Assembly (NCBI GenBank): GCA_017654935.2
Contig: CM065698.1
Coordinates: 44,318,361-44,382,360, forward strand
DNA from: Phymorhynchus buccinoides
Lineage: Eukaryota; Mollusca; Gastropoda; Neogastropoda; Raphitomidae
DNA length: 64,000 bases
Reading direction: 5' to 3'
A program made the translations under genes and the position numbers. The first letter of the stretch is position 1; every line of letters starts with the position of its first letter. Under the pieces are notes generated by a model that was given only the letters and a program-made list of their open reading frames with translations, was not told the DNA's origin and did not search any database. Of this stretch, positions 50,701 to 59,591 are shown piece by piece.

Positions 50701-53700
50701 TAAACACACACACACACACACTAACGCATCCTCATACAGACATGTACAAATTCTTCTTGCATCTGCATGCCACACACACACACACACACATCTTTACACA
50801 TGTCAGGGGTGCATGTGGGTCTGCCTGAAGCCTCAATTCAGGCAGTTTGATTCAGGTTCAGGCAGTGGTCTGCCTGAAGATAAAGCTCTTCTATAATAAG
50901 GACCCATGGTCTTGAAATGACCTTATATCAAAGGCTGTGGTAGACAGTTCAGGCATGCACCCATGACATGTTTCTTGTGATTTTTTTAGCTATTTGATTT
51001 GAATTTTTTTTCATGTACAGTTCCTCGATACCATCATCAGACCCTGTATGACTCCCACCCTTCCCTCTTCTCCACCACTCTACCCCGACCCAGGACGCGC
51101 TCACAGTATAGGAAAGCCGCCTCAGAGATCAACTTTCCCCTGTACAACGTCAGACACACACCCTCCCTTCCCCTGCGCTGCACGAAAGCGAAACCCAGTC
51201 CCTCAAAGACTGCGTCGTCCTCTGGCTGGAGGTCGAGTGTCTCCGATATCATGAACTCTCGAGAGAACACACCGGCTAGGTTTGACTTCAGAGAAAACAC
51301 GCCAGCTAGGCTTGACTCCAGAGAAAACACACCGGCTAGGTTTGACTTCAGAGAAAACACACCGGCTAGGTTTGACTCCAGAGAAAACACACTGGCTTGG
51401 TTTGACTCCAGAGAAAACACACTGGCTAGGTTTGACTCCAGAGAAAACACACCGGCTAGGTTTGACGACAGTGTCAGGAGACACAAAAATGCAGTGACCC
51501 ACAAAAATGTCATGTCACATGAAAATGTGATGTCGCACAAGAATGTCATGTCACACGGTGGTGTGGACAGTACTGACAAAGCACCACATGACGTGACGGA
51601 TGCCGTCAACAGCAGTGAACTGCCACCGTTGGAAACTTTGCCGGCCGAGTGCGACAGCACCACCCCTCTGTTGTCTCAGCTGAAGATCGGCGTGACCTCG
51701 ATGATGAAGAAGAAAAAGAAGAAAACGAAGAACGAACAGCAGGCAAGGAAGGAGGTAGCGGACAATTTCATCGTTTCCGATGATGAGGAGGAGGAAGATG
51801 AGGAGAAGGAGGGACGATTCTTTAATCCCAACCAGTCTTCAGTGTCTACTGTGGTTCTGCAGTCAAAGCAAGGTAAAGTAGTTGTTCAGCTGTCAGTGAA
51901 GTTTGTTGATGATGATGATTATATCGTCGGTGAAATTCAAAAACCTTTTTGAGAAAAATTTAAAAAAACTGTTTTAGTAATTAACTGCATTGACCACAAT
52001 TGATTAACTATGATGAATGTGTTGTTCAAGACATTGCGAATGTAGTCCTTCATTTTGTTAAAATTACTTATAAAAAAACATTTTAGACTTGAAAAGAACA
52101 AAGATACAAGGTTTTTGTCCTTAACTAGATCTGAATTTGGGAGTTTTTCGTCTATTTTCACAACCTCATTTACCCCAGATAGAAAGTCGTTAGAGATACG
52201 AGCTTCTGGTGGAAGGTGGCGGGAAAAATTAGAAAGCTGACTATGTATCTAACTAAAAATCGAGGTACAAGGTGGGGTTTTTTCACCGACGATATTGTGG
52301 TGTTTTTTGCAAACAGGGCTTGCCTCCGCTGTACTGATAATGATGTAATGATGACGATAAAAATGATGTAATCAATGTGTACTGTGGTGTATTTTTACAG
52401 ACAGGGCTTGCTTCGTCTGTATGTTGATAGTCCCAATGATGATGATGACAATGTTCAACATGATGATGCTATGAATGTGTTGTATGTCGGCAGACAGAGA
52501 TTGGCTCCAGTGGTTATTGATGATGGAGATAAATGATGATCAAGAAGAGTTCCTGAAAATGTAGAGATTACGCTCAGCCTCTTGAGTCTCAGATGACCCC
52601 TACGATGACAAGGATGATGACGATGATGTCTTTAATTTTTTTACAGACTGGGGTTGGCTCCACAGATAGACATGATGATGATGATTATAACTATAACGAT
52701 GATGATGATGATGACAACGATGATGCAGACAGAGTCGATAAGGACAATGATGATGATGATGTTGATAACTATGACGACGATAATGATGATGATGATGACA
52801 ACGATGATGCAGACAGGGTCGATGAGGACAATGATGATGATGATGTTGATAACTATAACGACGATGATGATGATGATAATGATTATGCAGACAGGGTTGA
52901 TGAGGACAATGACGATCATGATGTTGATAACTATAACGACGATGATGATAATGATTATGCAGACAGGGTTGATGAGGACAATGACGATCATGATGTTGAT
53001 AACTATAACGACAATGATGATTGATAATGATGATGCAGACAGGGTTGATGAGGACAATGACGATCATGATGTTGATAACTATGATGACGATAATGATGAT
53101 GATGACGACAAATGATGCAGACAGAGTCGATAAGGACAATGATGATGATGATGTTGACATGACACGATGATGATGATGACTGACAACGATGATGCAGACA
53201 GGGTTGATGAGGACAATGACGATCATGATGTTGATAACTATAACGACGATGATGATGATGATAATGATTATGCAGACAGGGTTGATGAGGACAATGACGA
53301 TCATGATGTTGATAACTATAACGACGATAATGATGACAATGACAACGATGATGCAGACAGGGTTGATGAGGACAATGACGATCATGATGTTGATAACTAT
53401 AACGACGATGATGATGATGATAATGATTATGCAGACAGGGTTGATGAGGACAATGACGATCATGATGTTGATAACTATAACGACGATAATGATGATGAAT
53501 GACAATGATGATGCAGACAGGGTTGATGAGGACAATGACGATCATGGTGTTGATAACTATGACGACGATAACGATGATGGGACAACGATGATGCAGACAG
53601 AGTCGATAAGGACAATGATGATCATGATGTTGTATGATGATGATGATGACGACGATGCTGATGTCGATAAGGACAATACGACATTGATAACATGATGATG

Positions 53701-54279
53701 ACAACGATGACAACAGGGTCGATGAGGACAATGACGATCATGATGTTGATAACGATGATGATGATGACAACGATGATGCAGACAGGGTCGATGAGGACAA
53801 TGATCATGATGTGATGATGATGAATGACACGATGATGATGACATATAATCATGATTGACATGATGATGATGATGAACAGACACGATAAGGACAATGACGA
53901 TCATGATGTTGATAACGATGATGATGATGATGATGACAACGATGAGGGTTGATAAGGACAATGACAATCATGATGTTGATAACTATAACGATGACAATGA
54001 TGATGATGATGACGACGATGATGCAAACAGGGTCAATGACAATGATGATCATGATGTTGATGTTGATGATAATGAAGATAATGATGATGATAACAACACT
54101 GAGGCAGACTGGGGCAATGAGGACAATGATCATCTTGATGATAATGAAGACAATGACAATGACGATATTGTGTGTCCACAGAATGGGGCTGGCTGCACTG
54201 GATGCTGATACTGGTGATGATCATCAGCGTCTCCACGAACCTATTCCTCTCCTGGACAGTGTGGGCCACCAAGTCCTGA
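38049..54279 (+). CDS. TMEM201: Transmembrane protein 201 (SAMP1/NET5), 11 coding exons
   Basis: Inner nuclear membrane protein linked to LINC complexes, lamins and the spindle; related to yeast Ima1. Exons: 38049-38122, 39419-39536, 40993-41166, 42307-42489, 42932-43194, 46913-47089, 48247-48569, 48854-49006, 50279-50488, 51021-51872, 54182-54279. Joined: 2625 nt, 874 residues, all phases consistent; human is 666. An N-terminal hydrophobic segment (residues 2-20) precedes the Cys-rich domain with CWFC (34-37), CWDCPHC (50-56), CRSC (100-103) and CAAC (143-146). Membrane segments are near 195-222, 252-270, 276-293, 297-316 and 843-868. The conserved RPLISPARL occurs in exon 8. The extra length is a low-complexity exon 10, including seven copies of RENTPARFDF-like units. 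The acceptor edges of exons 4, 6 and 11 are tandemly repeated upstream. Confidence 0.94.
38170..38950. repeat. Large foldback element in TMEM201 intron 1
   Basis: The C-rich arm around 38270-38400 (ACCTTTCCG, CCTCTCCCCC, ATTCAATCCCGCATTGA) is inverted at 38526-38655. Further out, GATTATGATGCTTACGAC...GGGGGGTTTCCAACT (38473-38503) is inverted at 38903-38945. The boundaries are approximate. A LINE tail fragment (38702-38941, minus strand) lies inside. Confidence 0.7.
38702..38941 (-). pseudogene. LINE reverse-transcriptase C-terminal fragment
   Basis: The complement encodes KTNYRKYSFFPRAVSEWNSL then PPEAISPASVEEFFKSRI, the characteristic C-terminal tail of many non-LTR retrotransposon ORF2 proteins. 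No polymerase core remains. It is a short relic in TMEM201 intron 1. Confidence 0.75.
39125..39290. repeat. (CA)n/(TA)n microsatellite
   Basis: CA runs with a short TA block at 39157-39174, in TMEM201 intron 1. Confidence 0.96.
39419..39536 (+). CDS. TMEM201: TMEM201 coding exon 2
   Basis: 118 nt between TTTTTCAG and GTGAGT. It encodes RPLFPVKVNCWFCNQDTQVP then YGNRNCWDCPHCDQYNGFDS, the zinc-binding Ima1/SAMP1 N-terminal domain. Confidence 0.96.
39890..40140. repeat. Family Q dispersed repeat, copy 3
   Basis: ATGCTGCTGTTATGCGTCTA, CTAAGAAATAGTTGGGCACA and GGCAGGAGAATGGATCAGTA match copies at 54590, 55695 and 58605. Confidence 0.65.
40192..40597. repeat. Foldback MITE with telomere-like (TTAGGG)n arms, copy 2
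   Basis: The same family as 19127-19517, in TMEM201 intron 2. The arms are GGTAAAGGTAAAGATGTGCC and its inverse. The CCCTAA and TTAGGG tracts are longer here. The centre (CTGCAGTACACCGCGATTTG) is inverted relative to copy 1. Confidence 0.9.
40993..41166 (+). CDS. TMEM201: TMEM201 coding exon 3
   Basis: 174 nt between TGTTCAG and GTGTGT. It encodes DGGYNKAVPAQYTEDINHPI through LLCRSCQQNRLLKVKQLAAF and EPLNE. NKxxPAQY and KQLAAF are conserved with vertebrates. Confidence 0.96.
41725..42306 (+). repeat. Tandem array of TMEM201 exon 4 acceptor plus exon start, 6 upstream copies
   Basis: Copies of TTTATTTCCATGTTTATCAG| followed by the first 16-24 codons of exon 4 have exon-like starts at 41749, 41833, 41932, 42029, 42126 and 42223, with the true exon at 42307. 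Spacings are 84, 99, 97, 97, 97 and 84 bp. All six keep the CAG acceptor and open codons for A(T/I)Y(D/N)(V/E)EISAYQ.HLEK, and a GAGAAG|GTGTAC donor-like site 48 nt in. Confidence 0.95.
42307..42489 (+). CDS. TMEM201: TMEM201 coding exon 4
   Basis: 183 nt, ending at GAG|GTAGGA. It encodes ATYDEEISVYQHHLEKVYAL then CAACDTAVRRELERQDKSLN onward. It is the only array unit continuing into unique exon sequence. The acceptor is identical to those of the six upstream copies. Confidence 0.93.
42800..42885 (-). repeat. Dispersed repeat with GGTTAGGTTAGGATATTGGGAC core, inverted copy
   Basis: Inverse of the element at 2604-2705, including the CATCCTTGATTGCATCATTT-like tail. It ends about 45 bp before the TMEM201 exon 5 acceptor. 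Confidence 0.6.
42932..43194 (+). CDS. TMEM201: TMEM201 coding exon 5
   Basis: 263 nt between ACGAACAG and GTGAAC. It encodes SDKAAYQPLPYLLLQCLPWV, a hydrophobic LLVLPTVCTVLLLLGVAAD segment, a Trp/Gly-rich loop and a second segment (WVGLFGLLLCVFSKLLLGKH). The acceptor has a poor pyrimidine tract, so the 5' edge is less certain than the others. Confidence 0.86.
43203..43395 (+). repeat. TTTATATAGCGC-family repeat, copy 2
   Basis: AATAATAATAATAATAATGA, then ATATTTATATAGCGCAATAC and CGCTTTACAAAGGC, directly after the TMEM201 exon 5 donor; followed by a GA microsatellite. Confidence 0.65.
43656..43765 (-). repeat. Dispersed repeat family O, copy 5
   Basis: CACACACGTAATGTTCTGAT, AGTGCTTCCGCTGTTGGGAT and GATCCCTGAAGTCTTTTAGC. 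Confidence 0.6.
44060..44960. repeat. Nested repeats in TMEM201 intron 5
   Basis: A family R element (TTATAAGGCGCAACCCCCAA) starts at 44060. It is interrupted by a TTTATATAGCGC-family repeat with CA tail (44184-44470) and a family C MITE (44639-44899), and resumes at 44900-44958 (AAGGCGCAAGGGTCTCAGTC). The order gives relative insertion ages. Confidence 0.75.
44639..44899. repeat. MITE, family C, copy 4
   Basis: CATGGGTGCAACTTTTCCTA at the left and AGTTGCACCCATG at the right. Confidence 0.85.
44985..46912 (+). repeat. 71-bp array of TMEM201 exon 6 acceptor plus exon start, 26 upstream copies
   Basis: Unit: GATTTGTCTGTGTGCCTCAG|GCTGCATGTGGTGGATGCGG and on to CTGGCTGTATCAGT. CAG boundaries fall just before 44997, 45068, 45139, 45234, 45305 and so on every 71 bp to 46842, with the true exon at 46913. 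Exceptions are one 69-bp step (45518-45587), one 95-bp step (45139-45234) and one 119-bp step (46652-46771) caused by extra 24-bp blocks. The first copies and a block at 45658-46013 carry shared variants, which indicates block duplication. Confidence 0.97.
46913..47089 (+). CDS. TMEM201: TMEM201 coding exon 6
   Basis: 177 nt, donor AAAAG|GTATGT. It encodes RLRVVDAAHIVMWLAVALTA, then MWRPHPVLWACLPPMLLLVD and LCVIFKRRHLPNVSSTVMK; two membrane segments. Only this unit runs into unique coding sequence (GTGGCGCTGACTGCCATGTG). Confidence 0.94.
47130..48246. repeat. TMEM201 intron 6 repeats
   Basis: Family R pieces (47130-47255 and about 47425-47450) flank a family O repeat (47258-47420). A TTTATATAGCGC-family repeat follows at 47447-47700 with a CA-rich tail to 47960. 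No exon seen. Confidence 0.7.
48247..48569 (+). CDS. TMEM201: TMEM201 coding exon 7
   Basis: 323 nt between ACCCCAG and GTAAGC. It encodes LLLEGVSSPAGASDAASEAV, a Ser-rich region, then CDLDELGIGLGSVLIGRLSS. The nucleoplasmic, disordered part begins here. Confidence 0.93.
48854..49006 (+). CDS. TMEM201: TMEM201 coding exon 8
   Basis: 153 nt between TATGCAG and GTGGCT. It encodes GSGSVASALLPSSSSGNVFG, then RPLISPARLTVLSFSQK. RPLISPARL is conserved with vertebrate TMEM201. Confidence 0.94.
49661..50245 (+). repeat. 65-bp minisatellite, 9 units
   Basis: Units start GTTAAAGATTGTTGCAGTAA at 49661, 49726, 49791, 49856, 49921, 49986, 50051, 50116 and 50181. It ends 33 bp before the exon 9 acceptor. 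Each unit holds TTGCAG, an acceptor-like site preceded by few pyrimidines. Confidence 0.97.
50279..50488 (+). CDS. TMEM201: TMEM201 coding exon 9
   Basis: 210 nt between GCTACAG and GTAAGT. It encodes DGHTVNGNERGHGFAMPGGV through TNPFLPQGSRPLSMFSPRTP. Disordered, Gly/Pro-rich. Confidence 0.92.
51021..51872 (+). CDS. TMEM201: TMEM201 coding exon 10, with internal repeats
   Basis: 852 nt between TGTACAG and GTAAAG, residues 559-842. It begins VPRYHHQTLYDSHPSLFSTT. Seven perfect 30-bp units (51260-51469, residues 639-708) encode RENTPARFD(F/S/D) variants. They are followed by 7-residue HKNVMSH-like units (to about 51557), a Lys run (MMKKKKKKTK) and an acidic run (DDEEEEDEEKEG). It ends STVVLQSKQ. 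It accounts for most of the size excess over human. Confidence 0.92.
51923..52294. repeat. MITE, family G, copy 3
   Basis: ATCGTCGGTGAAATTCAAAA at the left and TTTTTTCACCGACGAT at the right, TMEM201 intron 10, 50 bp after the donor. Confidence 0.78.
52305..52680 (+). pseudogene. Degenerate copies of TMEM201 exon 11 acceptor region
   Basis: Four acceptor-plus-exon-like pieces resemble the true ACAG|AATGGGGCTGGCTGCACT: near 52317 (CAGGGCTTGCCTCCGCTG), 52400 (ACAGACAGGGCTTGCTTCGT), 52492 (CAGACAGAGATTGGCTCC) and 52647 (ACAGACTGGGGTTGGCTCCA). Each is followed by ATGATGATG-like sequence as in the exon. The similarity is short, so this is a moderate call. Confidence 0.6.
52660..54170 (+). repeat. 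GAT-rich minisatellite in TMEM201 intron 10
   Basis: About 1.5 kb of units such as GATGCAGACAGGGTTGATGA, GGACAATGACGATCATGATG and TTGATAACTATAACGACGAT, in a higher-order pattern of about 60-130 bp. It reads as Asp-rich or Met/Ile-rich ORFs. These are not exons: the exon 10 to exon 11 frame is intact without them. Confidence 0.93.
54182..54279 (+). CDS. TMEM201: TMEM201 coding exon 11 (terminal)
   Basis: Acceptor GTCCACAG. It encodes WGWLHWMLILVMIISVSTNL then FLSWTVWATKS and TGA; the C-terminal membrane segment. Phase matches exon 10. An AATAAA at 54941 is a possible, unproven poly(A) signal. Confidence 0.9.
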
Positions 54280-54589
54280 CCCTGCCAATTTGCATATCAG
54301 TGACATCATCAGCGAGGGTCATGACACACCCTCGACCAACCCTCTTCTCCGTACTACCCCCCCTCCCCCTTCACTCCCGCCCTTCCCCTCATCCAGGACG
54401 TGATTCTACCCATGAAATTCGCGTTCACGCAGTCCGCCATATCCCTTCCTTCCTTTCTTCCTTCCTTCCTTCCTTCCTTCCGTATAGCAACCACAGTCAC
54501 TTTTGACTATTATTATGTCGCTGTAAACTTTTAGGAGGATCTATGGGAATGTGCGAGACAAAGTACATAGCATCAAAATTGTCAAAATG

Positions 54590-54900
54590 ATTCTTCTTCG
54601 TTCGCTCAGTTTCCTGTCATATGAGCGTAGATGCATCATGCTGCCGTTTTGCACCTAACTAAGAAATAGTTAGGCCCAGCATGTCCGACTTCGGCTGAAG
54701 AAATCTTTGTAAGAATTTATAGAAGAAAAGGCAGGAGAATGGACCAGTGAGATAGAAAGATAGCAGATGACAGTAAGCAAAGGGAAAAGGCAGAGTCAAA
54801 GAGAATGACAGAATTAGAGGAAGTTACAAGCACAGAACTTCCAGAAGGTGGGGGAACTATTTGTACAAAAGACCCCCCGGTATCCCCACGGGGGGGGGAG
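54590..54900. repeat. Family Q dispersed repeat, copy 4
   Basis: CGCTCAGTTTCCTGTCATAT, CTAAGAAATAGTTAGGCCCA, GAAGTTACAAGCACAGAACT and CCCCCCGGTATCCCCACGGG. Confidence 0.7.
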
Positions 54901-55694
54901 TCAAAATGATAACGGCGAATGCTGAGTGAAAGAAGAAGACAATAAACTATCAAGAAGAAGAAAGTGGACAGGAGAAAAAGGAGGAAAATAGAAAGCTTGG
55001 CCCAGCCAGCCAGGTCCCGCTGATCGGTCCCCTATGGTCCCCTACAGTGCTGTTCAGATTTTGACATGAATTTGCATACAACGTCGCATGGGTTCTTTTA
55101 CAAAATCTTGGAAAACCTGAAAGGTAGGGGTCCAGGGGCCACCAAGTCCCATTGGTGAATGTAGTCCAGGAGTGCTACTGAAATCAGGATTGGAAAAGCT
55201 GATAGAAAGAGTCTTCAGGATTGGACACGTTTTTCTTGGCCTCAAAAAGAATACACCACAGTTTTAAATTGTTAATTCTTTCTTATAATTTGGTATATTC
55301 TAGTCATAGAGACTTATCTCTGTAAAATTTGGGCTGCTCTTCCTCAGAGAGCACGTCGCAGCAAATGCAGCGCCCACCCTTTTTCTTTCTTTTTTTTTCA
55401 TCATTCTACGCTTCCATGAAATGCAAAGACGTTCACTGCTGAGCACCCTGCCATGTGTTTGTCTATCTTTAGAGCTTTTGTTACTGTTTCTGCCGTTAAG
55501 GCAACGCACGCGCACTCGAAAAAATAGTTGCTTTTCTCTTGTCGGTTGAGATGCAACGGACAACCAAGAACGTCAAAAAATACATGGAGCTAGAAGAGTT
55601 AATTGTGGCTAAGCTATTTAAATTTAGGAAAACGCATTGAGGATGGAATAGTGTTTGGACAAACTGTCCCGAAACAAGAAAATCAGTAGGAATT

Positions 55695-56010
55695 CTTCAT
55701 CTTCGTCGATCGCTCAGTAAGTTTCCTGTCAATTATGAGCGCAGGTGCGTCATGCTGCCGTTATGCGCCTAACTAAGAAATAATTAGGCCCAGCAAGTCC
55801 AACTTTGGCTGGAGGAAATGTTTTTGATAGTGTTTCGTGAAAAATGGCAGGAGAATGGACTAGTAAGGCAGAAAGATAGTAGATGACAGTAATCCAAGGG
55901 AAAAGGCAGGGTCAAAGAGAGTGACAGATTAGAGGAAGTTACAAGCACAGAACTTCCAGAAGGTGGGGGAACTATTTATACAAAAGACCCCCCGGTATCC
56001 CCATGGGGGA
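55695..56010. repeat. Family Q dispersed repeat, copy 5
   Basis: Closely similar to 54590-54900: CGCCTAACTAAGAAATAATT, GAAGTTACAAGCACAGAACT and CCCCCCGGTATCCCCATGGG. Confidence 0.72.
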
Positions 56011-56071
56011 AAATCAGTAGGACAAAATGTCCTGGCTCTTGCAGAACTCAACAGGACAATGTCTGCTGGTG

Positions 56072-56616
56072 TTAAAGGGGCACCCTGACGGATGAGTTTT
56101 TGCAAGAAACACGTCGAGATCACCAGAAAGACAGCCTTTTCAAGGATCGGAACACTCACTTTGCTCTGGTTTCCTATAAATTAAACCGTCAAACGGCGAT
56201 TCCTCCTTAGCGGAAATGCTGGAGAGAGTAGCCATTTTGGATGGGGTTGGGTGGAGGTCACTCATTGTGGTTGAAGCATTTATTTTTTGGTAATGCAATA
56301 AAATAAAAAAATGGAGCTATTTCCTTTGTTGTGTGCGAAACTCCTGTACATAAACTATATAATTAATAACAAATAAAAAGGTCTGTATTGCGGAAATTTT
56401 GTGCAAACTATTTGGCGGCCATTAGAAAACAGACACCTTCTCTTTGGGTGAAAGAATTTGACTTCCAGCACCTCCGCCAAGGAGTAATCGCCGATTTGAC
56501 GGTTTGATTTATAGGAAACCAGAGCAAAGTGAGTGTTGAGATCTCTGTAAAGGGTGTTTTCCTGGTGATCTCGACGTGTTTCTTACAAAAACTCATCCGT
56601 CAGGGTGCCCCTTTAA
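56072..56616. repeat. piggyBac-like MITE, family J, copy 2
   Basis: TTAA-bounded. AAAGGGGCACCCTGACGGAT at the left and its inverse at the right. The interior shares TTTGCTCTGGTTTCCTATAA and GGCGATTCCTCCTTAGCGG with copy 1. Confidence 0.87.
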
Positions 56617-57227
56617 ATTCCAATAGGACATTTGTTCAGATGGAGATGAATGAAATGGGACATTTTCAACTTTGTTATGATCACGTCCTATAGCCAGGCC
56701 CTCCGGACATCACTGCAAACAACTTTTGAAGAAAAAAAATATGAAAAAGGGTCACAACTTAGAACATGAAATTTTGTGTCGGCAGGGCTCCCAATCGTCC
56801 CGCACAAGGGGTCCCAAGGACTCCTTCACTTATGGAATAGAGGGTCCTAGAGGCGGGATAGAGAGTCCCAGTGGCATAGCGAATGCTAAAAAGAATTTTT
56901 CTAGCGCATCCCTGGGACCCCCTGCACATTCTTTTAGAGGGTCCTGTAGGATTTTAGTGCTTCGTGTAGACCCCCAAATGAGGGTCCCTGGGAGCCCTGT
57001 GTCGGAGTAAGAAATATATTGTGTTGTATTGTATTAATTTATTGTCGCAGAGAATCATCTCTGTGAAATTTGGGCTGCTCTCACCTGGAGAGTACGTCGT
57101 TGATAGTGCAGCATTCCCCATTTTTCTGTTTTGCATGCTATTTAAAAAAAAGTATTTTTTTAGCTCATGAAGGTGAACTTATAATATGAAATAGATTGGT
57201 GTTGTGTGGATGGGTGGGTGGGTGAGT

Positions 57228-57935
57228 ACCATATTTTTCTGACTATGAGGCGATACTTTTTCCTAGACTGAGACCCCTGTGCCTTATAATGTGACTGATA
57301 GTAAGAAACTATAATAACAAATTTTGAATTTTATGTAAAATTTGGGGGGTGAGCCTTAAGAGCTTCGCACACTAGCATCAAGATCTCGAGATCGCAGCGA
57401 TTTTTTGCTGCAAGGCGCAGTTTGATGCGCCGCTTGCGTGTGAGAGATTCGCGGCGCGGCAGGATTTTTTATGCGTAGCTGCGCGATTTTTTGTTGCTCG
57501 AGAATAGAACCGGCTCTAATTTTGATGCTCAAGATCGCAGAGATCGTGAAACTAGCCAATCACAACGGACGGAAGGACCATAACTCTGATTGAAGAAAAA
57601 AGATGGCAGACTTGCTCGAACCCGAAATAAAGCAGCACAAACAATGACGCACATTTCATCTTCTGAAGAAGACGAATCATCGTGGTCAGCCATACTGTTG
57701 TTTCTAGGAGGAGGTTTGACGCTAGAGTAATCTTTCCTTGCGTTCCAAATAAGGAAGTTCGCGCGACAAGAGGCGAAGCGACAAGAGTCGTGTGTGAGAA
57801 CACCACTGCCTCGCTACAATGTGTGCTGTGATGCAGGCGTCAACACGTCAAGGCGTTGCTCTGAGAAACAATTGACGCCTGATGCTAGTGTGCGAAGGCC
57901 TTTATAATCAGGTGCGCCTTGTAGTCCGTAAGATA
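57228..57935. repeat. Family R element split by a family K MITE
   Basis: CATATTTTTCTGACTATGAG begins the family R piece at about 57228. A family K MITE in inverted orientation occupies 57358-57904 (CTTCGCACACTAGCATCAAG to GATGCTAGTGTGCGAAGGCC). GTGCGCCTTGTAGTCCGTAA then ends the host element. Confidence 0.78.
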
Positions 57936-58033
57936 TGATGTGTGTGTGTGTTCAGTCAAGTCAAGTCAAGTTGCCAGTACTTGTGTACTCTTTCTCCAAA
58001 AAACTTTAACAACACATGCACTCTTTAGTAACT

Positions 58034-58260
58034 GTAACCCTTTCGCCGCCAGCCATTTTTCAGAAAAAAAACTTACTTGGGTAGAGAAAACAAAAATCTA
58101 ATATTGGGGATTCCTCTGTGACAAGCAAGACCTATCCTTACCTCCCAAAATTAATAGAATAGGGTCTTTGGATAACAGACCCTGATTTGATGTCTTTTAG
58201 TGACAATAGGTGTTAAATCATTGTGGTGCAAAAATGTGACGTTGGCGGTGAAAGGGTTAA
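58034..58260. repeat. piggyBac-like MITE, family H, copy 3
   Basis: GTAACCCTTTCGCCGCC and GGCGGTGAAAGGGTTAA bound about 227 bp; interior as in copies 1 and 2. Confidence 0.85.
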
Positions 58261-58373
58261 CATTGTAATTTTCTTAGAAACAACAAATAATAGCACAGCC
58301 AAACTTTGCACGATGATAAACACCACCATCATGATGTTTTCAGTCACTCCATTTTTGAAAAAGTAACCAGGGC

Positions 58374-58522
58374 CTGTATTCACGTTGAGATAGCATGAGA
58401 CTTAGCATCATGCTAACTTAGAAGCTCTTCCAAAAGTCCTATTAAATCCTATAGGACATTGGAAGAGCTTCTAAGTTAGCATCATGCTAAGTCTCATGCT
58501 ATCTCAACGTGAATACAGGCCC
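58374..58522. repeat. Near-perfect palindrome, about 149 bp
   Basis: Arms of about 68 bp: GGCCTGTATTCACGTTGAGA, then TAGCATCATGCTAACTTAGA, TCTTCCAAAAGTCCTAT and their inverses around a short AAAT spacer at about 58443. It would form a strong hairpin. MITE-like, single copy here. Confidence 0.92.
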
Positions 58523-58604
58523 AGAGTGATATGGAAGTAAATCAGTTATTAACTTTTGAAGTGAGAGTAGAAAGAGGACATGTATACTTTTCAGAGTTGA
58601 GTTT

Positions 58605-58925
58605 GTACGTGTATCTTCTCTTCTGCGCTCCCAGGCCATATGGCCATAATGGGTAAGGTACTATGTGTCCAGTTTTCACTGGTCTCTCCGCTGCATACAG
58701 CCGATACATTCCGATTTCGGAGGAGATCAAAGGAGAAAAGTTATTTGGAAGATTTTTTTTTTTTAAAGGGCAGGAGAATTAGCCAATAAGTCATACAGAT
58801 ATTAGATGACAGTAAGCAAAGGGAAAAGGCGGAGTCAAAGAGAGTGACAGATTAGAGGAAGTTACAAGCACAGAGCTTCCAGAAGGTGGGGGAACTATTT
58901 TTACAAGACCCCCCGGTATCCCCAC
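58605..58925. repeat. Family Q-type repeat, copy 6
   Basis: GGCCATATGGCCATAATGGG is shared with 15425-15460. TAGATGACAGTAAGCAAAGG and CCCCCCGGTATCCCCACAGG are as in the other copies. Confidence 0.65.
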
Positions 58926-59134
58926 AGGGAATGTACATGTATACTTTCAGAGTTGACTTTGTCAAAAGTTTTGTTCGCATGCGTTATAGTAAGGAAAAAG
59001 TGTGCTAAAGGACCAATTTGTGTGTGTGTGCATCTTCATACTTTGATTCTGCTACCCATAGAAAACCTAAACCATGTGAATGTTAGTTTCATTGCAGATT
59101 TTATCACTTTAGAGAAGAAAAGAATTGAAATTAA

Positions 59135-59591
59135 CATGGGTACAACTTTTCCTAGCATACAAGGATTTCCTGTCTTAGGCCGTGTACACACATAAGCGGA
59201 TATTCCATGCAGAAACCCGTGCGCAATCCATAAATAAGTGAAACAAAGAAGGGAAAAGATTTGTGCATGTGTCTGAATTTCACCTATATATGCGTAAACT
59301 TTTATCCTTCTTTCTTCCACGTATTTAGGGTTTTCCTACGGAACTTACGCGTCTAATGTGAGCCCGGGTTTGAATTTTACCAGAAAAGGAAGTTCTTTTT
59401 TATTTAATTTGTCAAACAAGATCTTTGTCTACTGTATTTTTCAAAAACACTTTAAAATAAGCATTTGTATAAATTGTGGAAAAAGCAAACTAAAATACCT
59501 TCATAAATCAATTTTTGCTTCAGCTGCAGGGGGACATTACCCCTAGACCCCGGCCTTTCATTTTTTTTCATTTTGTGTAGTTGCATCCATG
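59135..59591. repeat. MITE, family C, copy 5, containing a nested family D MITE
   Basis: Outer ends CATGGGTACAACTTTTCCTA and AGTTGCATCCATG. At 59176 family D begins (TTAGGCCGTGTACACACATA), running to about 59369 (GTGAGCCCGG), after which family C sequence (TTTGAATTTTACCAGAAAAG) resumes. Confidence 0.85.

Noticed and set aside
51037..51663. 208-codon minus-strand ORF
   Set aside because: Antisense shadow of TMEM201 exon 10, whose plus-strand frame has correct splice sites and phase.
52600..53731. Long Asp-rich and Ile/His-rich ORFs (up to about 311 codons)
   Set aside because: Artefacts of the GAT-rich minisatellite in TMEM201 intron 10; exon 10 joins exon 11 in phase.
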